Source: an uncultured Balneola sp. (GTDB taxonomy: Bacteria; Bacteroidota; Rhodothermia; Balneolales; Balneolaceae). From it: 64,000 bases of DNA. The first letter of the stretch is position 1, and the number at the start of each line of letters is the position of its first letter. Below, piece by piece: positions 9,582 through 18,484 of the stretch. Both the position numbers and the translations under genes were made by a program. The notes beneath the pieces were generated by a model. It had not been told where the DNA came from and ran no database searches. It saw nothing but the letters and a program-made list of their open reading frames with translations. Location: NCBI GenBank assembly GCA_902529115.1, contig CABZVB010000006.1, forward strand, positions 1-64,000, read 5' to 3'.

Positions 9582-9869
9582 CTATATAGAGAGAGTTTTA
9601 TTTACCGATTGTTTAAAATCTTTAGAAATTTTCAAAACGGGTGCATACTGTTCGGGAACGATTACTTCTTCATTAGTTTTTGGATTTCTAGCTACTCTTT
9701 GAGCTCGCTTAACTACTTTAAAACTGCCAAAACCACGAAGCTCGATATGCTCTCCCCGTTTCATAGCGTCAATAACCGTTTCCATAAAGCCGTTAACGAC
9801 CGCTTCCGTTTCTACTTTAGTTAATCCAACCGACGAGGATATGATATCTACCATGTCTGACTTTGTCAT
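9582..9869 (-). CDS. HU/IHF-family nucleoid DNA-binding protein
   Basis: A 95-residue histone-like protein that bends DNA as a dimer. The N-terminal helices carry MTKSDMVDIIS and a helical dimerisation region. The DNA-binding signature GFGSFKVVKRAQRVARNPKT (residues 47-66) contains the conserved Arg-Asn-Pro of the beta arm. The arm sequence resembles IHF subunits (RNPKTNEEVIVPE) more than classical HU, and the C-terminal helix has KISKDFKQSVN. An A10 run (complement of 9877-9886) lies just before the start codon. The gene stands alone between the small ribosomal-type gene and the divergent symporter gene. Confidence 0.93.
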   Translation of the reverse strand: MTKSDMVDIISSSVGLTKVETEAVVNGFMETVIDAMKRGEHIELRGFGSFKVVKRAQRVARNPKTNEEVIVPEQYAPVLKISKDFKQSVNKTLSI

Positions 9870-10020
9870 ATTAAACTTTTTTTTTTAATAACCTAAATCA
9901 AGATTTTTTAAGTAAACGATAGATCTTAATCAAATCGTTCATTCTACAATAATAATTCGTCCTAATTCATTATTTATTAATCTCAAGTATACTTTACCAA
10001 TTCTTTATTACTTTGGTTAT

Positions 10021-10028
10021 TATATTTG
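10021..10028 (+). promoter_or_regulatory. Candidate Bacteroidota-type -7 element upstream of the AGCS symporter
   Basis: TATATTTG matches the Bacteroidota primary-sigma -7 consensus TAnnTTTG and lies 38 nt before the ATG of the symporter gene. I do not find a convincing TTTG -33 element at the usual spacing, so this is a weak call based on one box. Confidence 0.35.
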
Positions 10029-10066
10029 TGTAATAAATAACCAATAATCACCACATCTACTAGCAC

Positions 10067-11695
10067 ATGGAAACTTTTGAGATTATAGTTGACACTTTAA
10101 ATGATTTGGTTTGGAGTACTCCATCCTTCTTCCCGTTCATGGTTGCTGTATTACTCAGTTTTGGAATTTTTATCACCCTTCGATTAGGCTTTGTTCAAAT
10201 ACGATATTTTAAGCATGGAATTTTAACCGTAATGGGAAAATTTGACCATCCTGACGCAATTGGGGATGTCAACCACTTTCAAGCATTAACTACTGCTTTA
10301 TCAGCAACGGTGGGTATCGGGAACATTGCAGGAGTTGCCATTGCCATTCATTATGGAGGGCCAGGCGCACTGTTTTGGATGTGGGTTACCGCTTTTTTTG
10401 GCATGGCAGTTAAATATACTGAGTGTACTTTGGCCGTGAAATACAGAATACAAAATAGTGATGGGTCGGTCTCTGGTGGTCCTATGTATTACATCGAGAA
10501 AGGCCTAGGCGAACAGTGGAAGTGGTTAGCAGTCTTCTTTGCTGCTATGGCCGTTATATGTTCTTTCTTAACTGGAAATGCCGTACAGGCAAATACCGTG
10601 GCTGACACTATGAAAGCCACCTTTCTTATCCCAGGATGGATTACTGGGCTAGCAACAGCCTCTCTCGTTGGATTCGTCATAGTAGGTGGAATCAAACGTA
10701 TTGGTCGAGTAACCGCAAGTTTAATGCCCTTAATGGCAATCATATATGTACTTGGAGCACTCATTATTTTATTATTGAATGTTGAAAAAGTAATACCAGC
10801 ATTCGGAACGATCATTGAATATGCTTTTACACCTAAGGCAGGTGCTTTTGGAATTGGTTCGGGCTTGTTTTTAACTACCTTAGTGTGGGGTATCAAAAGA
10901 GGTTTATTTTCAAATGAAGCGGGTCAGGGTTCCGCACCCATTGCTCATGGCGCTGCAAAAACTAAAGAGCCCGTTCGTGAGGGAGTTGTTGCACTTTTAG
11001 AGCCTTTTATAGATACTCTTGTGGTTTGTACTATGACAGGTTTAGTAATTGTAAGTACTGGAGTATGGGAACAAAAACACCCGACTGTTTTTACCACCAA
11101 TGCCTTAGAAACTAGCTTTGAAATAGACGACGAAAGTACCATTTTAACCGTATCAAACGGTCTCCCTGTCAATGGAGAGATTCTTCGGAATGATTATTCA
11201 TACGGAGAGTTATACACAGACATGGACAGAGAAGAACTATTTAGTGGCCAAATTGTTGTCTTAGAAGATGGATCTGTGACTATTCAAACATTGACCGGTG
11301 AAAACTTAGGTGAACTTCAAACCAGTATTGTAGAGAATGGAGCACCATTAACCGCATTGGCTTTTGAGAAAGGTCTCTCCCCCCTATTTGCCGGTGGTAA
11401 ATATATCGTTACCATTTGTGTGATTTTGTTTGGGGTCTCCACCGCCATTAGTTGGAGTTATTATGGGGACCGCTCTATTCAATACTTAGCAGGTGATTCT
11501 TCCATCATTTATTATAAAATGGTGTATTTAGTCATGCACTTCTTAGGAGCTATATTAGCCCTTGAAACGGTATGGGCCATTGGTGACATTGCATTGGGAC
11601 TTATGACATTCCCTAATATAATTGCCTTATTTGCCCTTTCTGGTGTAGTTGCAAAAGCAACAAAAACCTATTTTGATTCCTACGAAGCAAACTAA
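10067..11695 (+). CDS. AGCS-family sodium (or proton)/alanine or glycine symporter
   Basis: A 542-residue inner-membrane amino-acid:cation symporter of the AlsT/AgcS family. About ten hydrophobic helices are visible. Family signatures are ALSATVGIGNIAGVA (77-91), the GGPMYYIEKGLG region (138-148) and GIKRGLFSNEAGQGSAPIAH (275-294). It is about 80-90 residues longer than usual because a hydrophilic insert occupies roughly residues 336-425. The insert falls between two late helices, where most relatives have a short loop, and resumes at GAPLTALAFEKG. It is rich in Asp/Glu and beta-like and probably faces the periplasm. The uracil phosphoribosyltransferase gene follows after 13 nt. Substrate cannot be fixed from sequence; alanine or glycine is usual. 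Confidence 0.92.
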   Translation: METFEIIVDTLNDLVWSTPSFFPFMVAVLLSFGIFITLRLGFVQIRYFKHGILTVMGKFDHPDAIGDVNHFQALTTALSATVGIGNIAGVAIAIHYGGPGALFWMWVTAFFGMAVKYTECTLAVKYRIQNSDGSVSGGPMYYIEKGLGEQWKWLAVFFAAMAVICSFLTGNAVQANTVADTMKATFLIPGWITGLATASLVGFVIVGGIKRIGRVTASLMPLMAIIYVLGALIILLLNVEKVIPAFGTIIEYAFTPKAGAFGIGSGLFLTTLVWGIKRGLFSNEAGQGSAPIAHGAAKTKEPVREGVVALLEPFIDTLVVCTMTGLVIVSTGVWEQKHPTVFTTNALETSFEIDDESTILTVSNGLPVNGEILRNDYSYGELYTDMDREELFSGQIVVLEDGSVTIQTLTGENLGELQTSIVENGAPLTALAFEKGLSPLFAGGKYIVTICVILFGVSTAISWSYYGDRSIQYLAGDSSIIYYKMVYLVMHFLGAILALETVWAIGDIALGLMTFPNIIALFALSGVVAKATKTYFDSYEAN

Positions 11696-11708
11696 GGCAC
11701 TGAATGAT

Positions 11709-12350
11709 ATGCCTCAAAACAAGTATCTGCAGGTAATTGAACACCCCCTAGTCCATCTCTACATAACCAAACTCAGAGATGAACACTCAGGGGTTCAAGC
11801 GTTCAGAGAAGCAATGGATAAATTAGGGGGTATCTTAGGATATCATGCTCTCTCGCACGTAAGTACCAAGGATGTACAGGTTCAAACACCCCTGGAACAT
11901 ACTTCGGGGGTGGAGTTGGATAAAACCGTTCATGTTGTTCCTATACTTAGAGCAGGCTTAAGTTTGGTTCAAGGAATCCTACACTTCGTGCCCAATGCCA
12001 AAGTAGGCCATATTGGTGTTTACCGTGATCATCAAACACATGAGCCCATTAATTATTACGACAATTTACCTGAAGGACTAGATCATGGAACATGCATCGT
12101 AGTTGATCCTATGCTTGCCACAGGCGGTAGTGCATCCCATGCTATTAGCTACTTAAAAGAAAACGGAGCAAATGATATTGTTTTCACTTGTGTAATTGCA
12201 GCCCCGGAAGGTGTTGAGAAGGTGCATAACAATCATCCCGATGTCCCCATTATTACCACCTACCTCGATCGTGAATTGAATGAGCAGGCTTACATCCTTC
12301 CTGGACTCGGTGATGCAGGAGACCGGTATTTTGGCACCACTCCATCCTAG
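11709..12350 (+). CDS. upp: Uracil phosphoribosyltransferase
   Basis: This enzyme makes UMP from uracil and PRPP (pyrimidine salvage). The start is placed at ATG 11709 (MPQNKYLQVIEHPLVH), giving 213 residues, the usual family size. The frame remains open 20 codons further upstream inside the symporter gene, but that extension is not family-like. The PRPP-binding loop is CIVVDPMLATGGSA. The N-terminal HPLVHLYITKLRDEHSG and the RAGLSLVQGI region are typical, as is the C-terminal uracil-binding segment ending YILPGLGDAGDRYFGT. It follows the symporter by 13 nt and precedes lptC by 9 nt. Confidence 0.95.
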   Translation: MPQNKYLQVIEHPLVHLYITKLRDEHSGVQAFREAMDKLGGILGYHALSHVSTKDVQVQTPLEHTSGVELDKTVHVVPILRAGLSLVQGILHFVPNAKVGHIGVYRDHQTHEPINYYDNLPEGLDHGTCIVVDPMLATGGSASHAISYLKENGANDIVFTCVIAAPEGVEKVHNNHPDVPIITTYLDRELNEQAYILPGLGDAGDRYFGTTPS

Positions 12351-12359
12351 CTATTTGCC

Positions 12360-12929
12360 ATGAAAGTCTTTCAGTTTACAAATAATACGTTTATAGTATG
12401 TGCCTTATTAAGTCTAGTACTACTATCCTGCCAGGATTTATCTGAATTTGATACCCAACAGATTGATCAGGTATTACAAGCTGATAAAATCGGTTCTTCT
12501 GAAAGCTGGGGATTCCGTCTAAATTTAATGGATGAGGGTCAAAAAGTACTCGATTTAGAAGCTAGTTATGCAAAATTTGTAGAGAATAGTGAGGAAAGCT
12601 TTACTGAAATATCTGGTCCTATTTTAATTACTACTTATGAGGAAGCAACAGGCAAATTACAGAGCATTATAATCTGTGATAGTGCTCTTTATAGGTCGTC
12701 TGTTGGAATATTTGAAATGTATCACAATGTTGAAATTAGCACAATGGAGGAAAAAGTCTTGAGATCTGACTATCTAAAATGGCAACGTTTTCAGGATCGA
12801 ATAAGCACTCCCCTATTTGTAACCTTTATTGCTCCTCCAGATAGTATTTCTGCTTTAGGTTTTGAAGGAAATACAGATTTAAGCGAGTACACTTTAAACG
12901 AAGGGGGTGGTACTGTTGTCATCGATTAA
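12360..12929 (+). CDS. lptC: LPS export periplasmic protein LptC, lipoprotein form
   Basis: A 189-residue protein of the LptC/YrbK family, which receives LPS from LptBFG in the inner membrane and passes it to LptA. Instead of a simple membrane anchor it has a lipoprotein signal: hydrophobic residues 8-20 followed by LLSC with Cys near residue 22. The remainder is a beta jelly-roll with the LptC pattern LDLEASYAKFVENSEES and EEKVLRSDYLKW. The next gene is an OstA-like protein whose start overlaps the end of this frame by 23 nt, so the two are probably translationally coupled. LptC next to an OstA protein supports the call. Confidence 0.85.
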   Translation: MKVFQFTNNTFIVCALLSLVLLSCQDLSEFDTQQIDQVLQADKIGSSESWGFRLNLMDEGQKVLDLEASYAKFVENSEESFTEISGPILITTYEEATGKLQSIIICDSALYRSSVGIFEMYHNVEISTMEEKVLRSDYLKWQRFQDRISTPLFVTFIAPPDSISALGFEGNTDLSEYTLNEGGGTVVID

Positions 12930-14490
12930 GCGTGCCTATTGCCGAATAAAAAATTATTGGACGCCTTCAGCGAATAATCAAAGGAGTTTATTCTTACTAC
13001 TGGGTGGCATTGGGGTGTTATTTAGCATAGTTAGCAGTCCATTGCAGGCACAAAATGTTGTTGAATTATTACGTTTCGAATCAGCCGAACGAACTATATA
13101 CGAACAAGAGCCTGTTCAACGCCTAATTCAGGCACGTCTTACCGTAGATGGTTTAGCAATGGTATGTGATACAGCTTATCGGTACTTAGATCGCAGTGAA
13201 TTACTAGCGATTGGTAACCTTCAAATTGAAACAGAGAATGCCATTATTTGGACCGATTCGCTTCGCTATTTTAGTAAAGACGAACGAAGCCTCTTAAGAG
13301 GCAGGGTAATTATTGAGCAGGAGAATACTGGTCTATTTGGCACATCAGTAGATTATAATTTCGAAGAAAAAATTGCTTACTTCACTAATGGCATAAGGCT
13401 TGTAGATAGCACAGGAGTACTCACAGCCAACAGGGGAACGTACTTTGAAGAGCAAGATAGTGCCCTGTTTATTGAGCATGTACAACTGCTTACCGAGGAA
13501 GATTATGCGGAAAGTGATTTCATGACCCTCGCACGTAAGTCAAAGAGGAGTTACTTGTCTGGTAATGTACTTATACATAATACTAGCGATCAGCAACGCA
13601 TTCGTGCCGATTCAATCTACGCAGACTCGACAGGCTTCCGTCAACTCATTGGAAATGCAGTTATACGAACGATTGAATCTGCAGTTAATGATACTCCAGA
13701 TAAACCAACGCCTAATATCAACACACCAGATATTAATACTCTAGATGATCCAACGCCAGAAATCACCCCCGATATCGAATCAGATACGACCTTCGTATTT
13801 GCTCCTCATATTAACATATATGATCAGGATAGTACCTTTATATTTCAAAGTGATTCACTGAGCAGTAGTTGGAGTCAAAACTTCTCTACCCATTCGGATA
13901 GTTTGAAATATGAATCAGAATTCGAACAATTTACCTTAACAGGCCAACCCATCGCCTGGTATGATAATACCGAACTAAATGCAAAAACTATTATTGCCCA
14001 AACCGATAGTAATAAACTAAGCCTACTATACCTATTCAATGAGGCCTTTGTTACTGTTAGAGCAGAGAAATCAGGACGTTTTAATCAACTAAAAGCCGAT
14101 ACGGTAATAACACGATTTATAGACGGACGCCTTCATACTATGACCTTAGAACCTAATGTGACCATTCTTTACTTTACCCAAAATGAAGAGGATGAAAACG
14201 ATGGGGCAATTGAATTAAAAACTCCTCTAGCGAATATACGTTTTGTGGAGGATGACGTTGATGAATTAGTTGCTACTGCTACTCAAGGCTTTGTTTTTGA
14301 AGAAGACAGTAGCCTTTCTCTTCGGAGACTGGAAGGCTTTCGTTGGAGTACGGATGATCGTCCTATTAAACCTTCTATTGACTTGGAGTATCGTTTTAAA
14401 GCCGTGCCAAATCAACCTGCATTTATATTACCCCTTCGATATCAACAGTATGTAAACGATAAAAAAAGTGTTAATTTTAACCCAAAATAA
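12907..14490 (+). CDS. OstA/LptA-like periplasmic LPS-transport protein
   Basis: A 527-residue exported protein with repeated OstA-like jelly-roll modules, e.g. LTVDGLAMVCDTAYRYLDRS, LLAIGNLQIETENAIIWTDS and AKTIIAQTDSNKL. Such proteins form the periplasmic LPS bridge with LptC and LptD. The only usable start is GTG at 12907 (or TTG at 12916): the next ATG lies after the signal peptide, which is visible as RSLFLLLGGIGVLFSIVSS with cleavage after LQAQ. The frame begins inside lptC, offset by one reading frame. An acidic Pro/Asp/Thr-rich linker near residues 255-295 separates two halves. It is longer than enterobacterial LptA (about 185 residues), as is usual for Bacteroidota OstA-like proteins. 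Confidence 0.82.
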   Translation: MVLLSSIKRAYCRIKNYWTPSANNQRSLFLLLGGIGVLFSIVSSPLQAQNVVELLRFESAERTIYEQEPVQRLIQARLTVDGLAMVCDTAYRYLDRSELLAIGNLQIETENAIIWTDSLRYFSKDERSLLRGRVIIEQENTGLFGTSVDYNFEEKIAYFTNGIRLVDSTGVLTANRGTYFEEQDSALFIEHVQLLTEEDYAESDFMTLARKSKRSYLSGNVLIHNTSDQQRIRADSIYADSTGFRQLIGNAVIRTIESAVNDTPDKPTPNINTPDINTLDDPTPEITPDIESDTTFVFAPHINIYDQDSTFIFQSDSLSSSWSQNFSTHSDSLKYESEFEQFTLTGQPIAWYDNTELNAKTIIAQTDSNKLSLLYLFNEAFVTVRAEKSGRFNQLKADTVITRFIDGRLHTMTLEPNVTILYFTQNEEDENDGAIELKTPLANIRFVEDDVDELVATATQGFVFEEDSSLSLRRLEGFRWSTDDRPIKPSIDLEYRFKAVPNQPAFILPLRYQQYVNDKKSVNFNPK

Positions 14491-14502
14491 TCAATCGATA
14501 AG

Positions 14503-15303
14503 ATGATGGATATGTTAAAAAATCCCCCCTATTTATTGCTTTTAAGCATTCTTATGATGCTTGGTTTTAATGGGTGCAGTAACACCCCCGAAACATCTAA
14601 AGACAAGGTGGCTGATGAGACTAAGAACTCTTTAGACTCAAAAATAATGGTTGAATCTATCTCGGATTGGATCGTACTTTTTGATTCGCAAACCCACTCA
14701 AATATGGATGCCTGGACTGGGTTTAATCAGGAAGCTATACCGGGAAAATGGGAAATTATCGATGGATTACTCACTGTTTCAAAACAAGGAGATGCCGTAG
14801 ACAAAAATACAGGTTTTGGCCAGTCAATTGTGACTAAGGAGCTATTTGATAATTTTGAGTTAGAAGTACACTACAGAATGTCACCAGGTGCGAATAGCGG
14901 TATTATGTATCATGTAATTCAGGCGAGCAACTATAAAGATGACTATGAAACAGGACCTGAATATCAATTGCTGGATAACAAGCTAGCACCCTCTGAATCA
15001 CTACCCCATCGTCAAGTGGCTTCATTGTACGATATGTATCCCCCTCAGACATCTCCATATCTACCTGCAGGTCAATGGAATGTAGCGGGAATAAGGGTGC
15101 TTGATAATGAAGTTGAGCACTGGTTAAATGAAAAATTAGTTCTCCAATATAACCTTAAAAGTGACGATTTTCTTGAGCGTAAAATAGAAAGTAAGTGGTA
15201 TGATGATTCCGACTGGGCTATGGCAGGAATTGGACATATTTCTCTTCAGGACCATGGGGATAAAGTCGAATTCAAGCGTATTGCGATTCGACCTATTAAA
15301 TAA
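14503..15303 (+). CDS. DUF1080 (3-keto-disaccharide hydrolase-like) lipoprotein
   Basis: A 266-residue lipoprotein: residues 9-24 form a hydrophobic signal ending FNGC, with Cys near residue 25. From about residue 55 to the end it matches the DUF1080/PF06439 concanavalin-like fold, first described in 3-keto-disaccharide hydrolases and frequent in Bacteroidota and Planctomycetes. Signatures are IPGKWEIIDGLLTV, ELEVHYRMSPGANSGIMYHV, EYQLLDN and the final GHISLQDHGDKVEFKRIAIR. It probably acts on a sugar derivative in the periplasm or on the outer membrane. It follows the OstA-like gene by 12 nt but its function seems unrelated. Substrate unknown. Confidence 0.85.
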   Translation: MMDMLKNPPYLLLLSILMMLGFNGCSNTPETSKDKVADETKNSLDSKIMVESISDWIVLFDSQTHSNMDAWTGFNQEAIPGKWEIIDGLLTVSKQGDAVDKNTGFGQSIVTKELFDNFELEVHYRMSPGANSGIMYHVIQASNYKDDYETGPEYQLLDNKLAPSESLPHRQVASLYDMYPPQTSPYLPAGQWNVAGIRVLDNEVEHWLNEKLVLQYNLKSDDFLERKIESKWYDDSDWAMAGIGHISLQDHGDKVEFKRIAIRPIK

Positions 15304-15354
15304 AGACCCCTTACTCAATCGGTCTATTAAATCACCTTTTATTTAAGCTAAAAG

Positions 15355-16515
15355 TTATGGTCTAGTTTGATGCTGGCTTACAGGCTGTTGTTGGCTTAGG
15401 CAGTGGAGAGCTCCTAAACCACAAACTAATTCACGGGCATGAATACCTCGAACGACTTTGTCTGCAAAACACTCTTGTAAAATTCCCAAAGCGAACTGAT
15501 CATTTGAGTCATCAAAAATAGGAACCCACACCGAATCATTACTTATATAAAAGTTTGCATAAGAAGCAGGTAATCGTTGCCCCTGGTAGATGATCGGAGA
15601 AGGCATGGGTAATGCAACAAGTTCGGGTTTGGAACCATCGGTAAAGTAAAACCCACTTAGGCGTTCCCAATTTTCTTGTAATACTTTGTAGTTTTCGTCT
15701 TTACTATTATTCTCTAATGCACTTATTATGGTACGAGCTGAGACAAATCTTGTCATATTATCAATATGACCGTCTGTATCATCCCCAGCTAATCCATCAC
15801 CCAGCCACAAAATTTGGTTGGCGCCATAAAAGCGCTCCAAGTATCCCTCAATCTGTGATTGATTTAAATGAGGGTTACGATTTGGGTTCAATAAACATGC
15901 TTTAGTTGTCATTAAAACACCCTGGCCGTTGGTTTCTATTGAACCCCCTTCCATTACAATAGCTGGTCGGATACTAGGTATGGCTAAAAAATTCGCTACC
16001 TGCGTTGGAATTGCATTATCCAGATCAAAAGGGGAATATTTTTGGCCCCATGCATTATATTCCCAATCCAGCAGTATTAACGAGTCAACCTTCTGATCTC
16101 GAACCAAGAAACAAGGCCCATGATCGCGACACCAAGCATCGTTGGTTGGGAATTGATGCAACTCTAGACTGCTTAAATTCCCTCCTTTCTGCTCAATTAA
16201 TTCGCTAACATATTCAGCCATTTTAACGGTATTAACATTAATGTTAACTCGTTCTTCATGGGTAAGACCTGCTGCGAATTCCGCATAATTTTGAATAATC
16301 CGGTCCAACATTCTCGGCCAAGTGTTAGGATTGTGCGGCCAACTTAACCACGTTGCCTCATGAGTTTCAAATTCTGCTGGGAAACGATATCCCATATCAG
16401 TGACATTAACCCCAGAAGTATTTACATGGTCAAATGAGTACACATGTGAAGAGACATTAGACGGTATTTGATTGGCGTCTACTGAATGTCGGTCTGCTTT
16501 CAATTCAGGATTCAT
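15355..16515 (-). CDS. aguA: Agmatine deiminase (peptidyl-arginine-deiminase family)
   Basis: This enzyme hydrolyses agmatine to N-carbamoylputrescine plus ammonia in the cytoplasm. It is 386 residues long. Signatures of the pentein fold are GYRFPAEFETHEATWLSWPH, WCRDHGPCFLV, VMEGGSIETNGQG and LWLGDGLAGDDTDGHIDN. The nucleophilic cysteine is C372 in the C-terminal LHCLSQQQP. About 40 residues precede the usual start; M41 (MGYRFPAEF) is an alternative. The ATG at 16515 overlaps the end of the upstream amidase gene by 11 nt, which suggests translational coupling. Together the two genes encode agmatine to putrescine. Confidence 0.95.
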   Translation of the reverse strand: MNPELKADRHSVDANQIPSNVSSHVYSFDHVNTSGVNVTDMGYRFPAEFETHEATWLSWPHNPNTWPRMLDRIIQNYAEFAAGLTHEERVNINVNTVKMAEYVSELIEQKGGNLSSLELHQFPTNDAWCRDHGPCFLVRDQKVDSLILLDWEYNAWGQKYSPFDLDNAIPTQVANFLAIPSIRPAIVMEGGSIETNGQGVLMTTKACLLNPNRNPHLNQSQIEGYLERFYGANQILWLGDGLAGDDTDGHIDNMTRFVSARTIISALENNSKDENYKVLQENWERLSGFYFTDGSKPELVALPMPSPIIYQGQRLPASYANFYISNDSVWVPIFDDSNDQFALGILQECFADKVVRGIHARELVCGLGALHCLSQQQPVSQHQTRP

Positions 16516-17410
16516 CGTCTAAAAACCGCTTGGTAATGGGGTGATAACTGTCAATTCTTCGGTCTCGTAGAAATGGCCAATAAATTCTGTAGGCATCCGA
16601 CTGGCTATAATTAATCGGTTGAATCAAAACTTCTTCTTTGCCTTCAGATGCTTGACAAAGCACCTTGCCAAAGGCATTGCATGCAAATGATTGTCCCCAG
16701 AACTGCATGTCACCTTCTACCCCAACTCGGTTCACTGAAAGTACAGGAATTCCATTAGCCACAGCGTGAGAACGCTGTATAGTATGCCAAGCTTGATGTT
16801 GCTCATCGTTGGTTTCAGGATCTTGTGATTGAGCCCATCCAATGGCAGTTGGATACACCAATACATCAGCACCTTTTAACGCTGTTAATCGAGCCGCTTC
16901 TGGATACCATTGGTCCCAACAAATAAGTACTCCTATTCTGCCAAATCGCGTGGGGAAAACCTTGTAACCAAGATCTCCTGGAGTAAAATAAAATTTCTCA
17001 TAATAGCCAGGATCATCTGGTATGTGCATTTTTCTGTACATTCCAACTATCTCTCCATCGGCATCGATAACAATCGCGGTATTGTGGTAAAGTCCTTGAG
17101 CCCGTTTTTCGAACAGAGAGGCTACTATAACCACCCCTAGTTCTTTTGCTAGTTTAGAAAAGGTTATAGTCGATGTACCAGGTATCGTCTCTGCTAAGCC
17201 AAAATGGTCATAATCTTCGGTGAAGCAGAAATATTGTGAAGCAAATAACTCTTGCAGAACCATCACTTGTGCTCCCTGTTCTGCTGCCATTCGAATCTTG
17301 GTAACCGCTTTTCCCCGGTTTTCATTTAGATCGATACCACAGCTCATTTGGATGAGTGCAAAAGTGGCTTCTCGGGTTTGCTCTGAATGGATATAGGGAC
17401 TCATAGACAT
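16505..17410 (-). CDS. aguB: N-carbamoylputrescine amidase (nitrilase superfamily)
   Basis: This enzyme hydrolyses N-carbamoylputrescine to putrescine, carbon dioxide and ammonia. The start is placed at 17410 (MSMSPYIHSEQTREATFALIQ; the frame stays open to an ATG at 17443), giving 301 residues. The Glu-Lys-Cys triad of carbon-nitrogen hydrolases is present: E54 in MVLQELF, K127 in YRKMHIPDDPGYYEK and C164 in LICWDQWYPE. CWDQWYPE together with FCFTEDYDHF is typical of plant-type AguB. It overlaps aguA by 11 nt and sits downstream of an inositol-monophosphatase-family gene. No arginine decarboxylase is in the window, so the source of agmatine must lie elsewhere. Confidence 0.94.
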   Translation of the reverse strand: MSMSPYIHSEQTREATFALIQMSCGIDLNENRGKAVTKIRMAAEQGAQVMVLQELFASQYFCFTEDYDHFGLAETIPGTSTITFSKLAKELGVVIVASLFEKRAQGLYHNTAIVIDADGEIVGMYRKMHIPDDPGYYEKFYFTPGDLGYKVFPTRFGRIGVLICWDQWYPEAARLTALKGADVLVYPTAIGWAQSQDPETNDEQHQAWHTIQRSHAVANGIPVLSVNRVGVEGDMQFWGQSFACNAFGKVLCQASEGKEEVLIQPINYSQSDAYRIYWPFLRDRRIDSYHPITKRFLDDES

Positions 17411-17449
17411 AGAATTAAACTCTGGATAATAGAAAATTATCAATACAAT

Positions 17450-18274
17450 TTACGTAGAACCAAATCCTGGATAAATACCCTGTATGCGTTCGAGTAAATA
17501 TTTTTTTATAGGTTTATTCCCTGCAATTATTTGCTTTCCGGTAAGCCACTGATTTCCGCCTTCCCAATCGCAAATATATCCCCCCGCTTCTTGAACAATG
17601 AACCCACCGGCTGCTACATCCCATACCTTTAAGCCTTCTTCAAAAAAACCTTCAACCCAACCAGCAGCAACCGCACATAAATCATACGAAGCCGCCCCCG
17701 CTCTTCGAACACCATGAGTTTCTTGAAACAGTACCTTAAGCAAAGTCAAAAATGAATGAACCCGTGAGAATTCCGTATAGGGAAAGCCTGTAGCTATGAG
17801 AGAGTCTTCGGGCTGAGTACAAGGACTGACAGAAAGCAAAGTGCCATCCAAATAAGCCCCTTTTCCTTTTGTGGCATAGAAACATTGTTTATGCGCCAAC
17901 TCATAGACTAACCCAAGTACCAATTCCGTTCGATCCCAAAGAGCGATGGAAACACAATAAGGTGCAAAACTATGTGAAAAATTAGTCGTGCCATCGATGG
18001 GATCTATAATCCAGATTCGTTGATCTAACTCCTCTGGCTGGGCATGATTTTCCTCTGCCCAAATTACATCATCGGGAAATAATTCACTCAATCGACTAAC
18101 TATGAACGCCTCTGAGGCAAGATCCGCGGAGGTTACTAAGTCATTTTTAGCTTTATGCTCGATTTTAAACTGGTTATCGGCTCTGATTTTGTGAATAATT
18201 TCATCCAATTCGGGTAGTAGTGCTTTAATGGCATTGAGTTCGGTTTCGTAGCTTTTTTCATTTAAACTTTTCAT
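17450..18274 (-). CDS. Inositol monophosphatase family protein (SuhB-like)
   Basis: A 274-residue Mg-dependent, Li-sensitive phosphatase-family protein. Metal-binding motifs are WAEEN (E74), IIDPIDGTTNFSH (D91, I93, D94) and the C-terminal VWDVAAGGFIVQEAGG. The usual substrates are myo-inositol 1-phosphate, fructose bisphosphate or PAP; sequence alone does not separate them, and in some bacteria SuhB also works with Nus factors on rRNA transcription. The next gene downstream (aguB) begins about 40 nt later. The upstream region (18275-18484) is shared with the divergent rpiB. Confidence 0.93.
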   Translation of the reverse strand: MKSLNEKSYETELNAIKALLPELDEIIHKIRADNQFKIEHKAKNDLVTSADLASEAFIVSRLSELFPDDVIWAEENHAQPEELDQRIWIIDPIDGTTNFSHSFAPYCVSIALWDRTELVLGLVYELAHKQCFYATKGKGAYLDGTLLSVSPCTQPEDSLIATGFPYTEFSRVHSFLTLLKVLFQETHGVRRAGAASYDLCAVAAGWVEGFFEEGLKVWDVAAGGFIVQEAGGYICDWEGGNQWLTGKQIIAGNKPIKKYLLERIQGIYPGFGST

Positions 18275-18484
18275 CGATATGACTGGTTAAGAGATATTTT
18301 TTAGGCTATAGAATGAGTTCAATGCCCCTTCACGCCAGTTTTTCCGCCCCTTTTCCGCCTCATTTATTAGGGGGGGTATAAGCTTACAAGCTCCTTCATA
18401 ATTTATGGTTTCTTCTTTAAACTAAGCGTTTTTTTAAAGATATTTAGCTTATTTTTATTCGTTCCAGTAACACTACTTATTTTT
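18275..18484. other. Divergent intergenic region between the IMPase-family gene and rpiB
   Basis: A 210-nt region that must hold promoters for both directions. Visible features are a direct repeat of TTTTCCGCC separated by 2 nt near 18340-18362 and a run of seven G at 18370-18376. I see no RNA gene or open frame worth calling. Confidence 0.4.

Noticed and set aside
10489-10896. 135-codon open frame on the minus strand
   Set aside because: Antisense to the AGCS symporter core, whose family motifs are unambiguous on the plus strand.
11649-11708. Upstream extension of upp into the symporter gene
   Set aside because: The 20 extra residues are not conserved in the family, and the ATG at 11709 gives the usual length.
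15304-15354. Possible bidirectional terminator between the DUF1080 gene and aguA
   Set aside because: Only a 5-bp AGACC/GGTCT pairing with a 12-nt loop; too weak.
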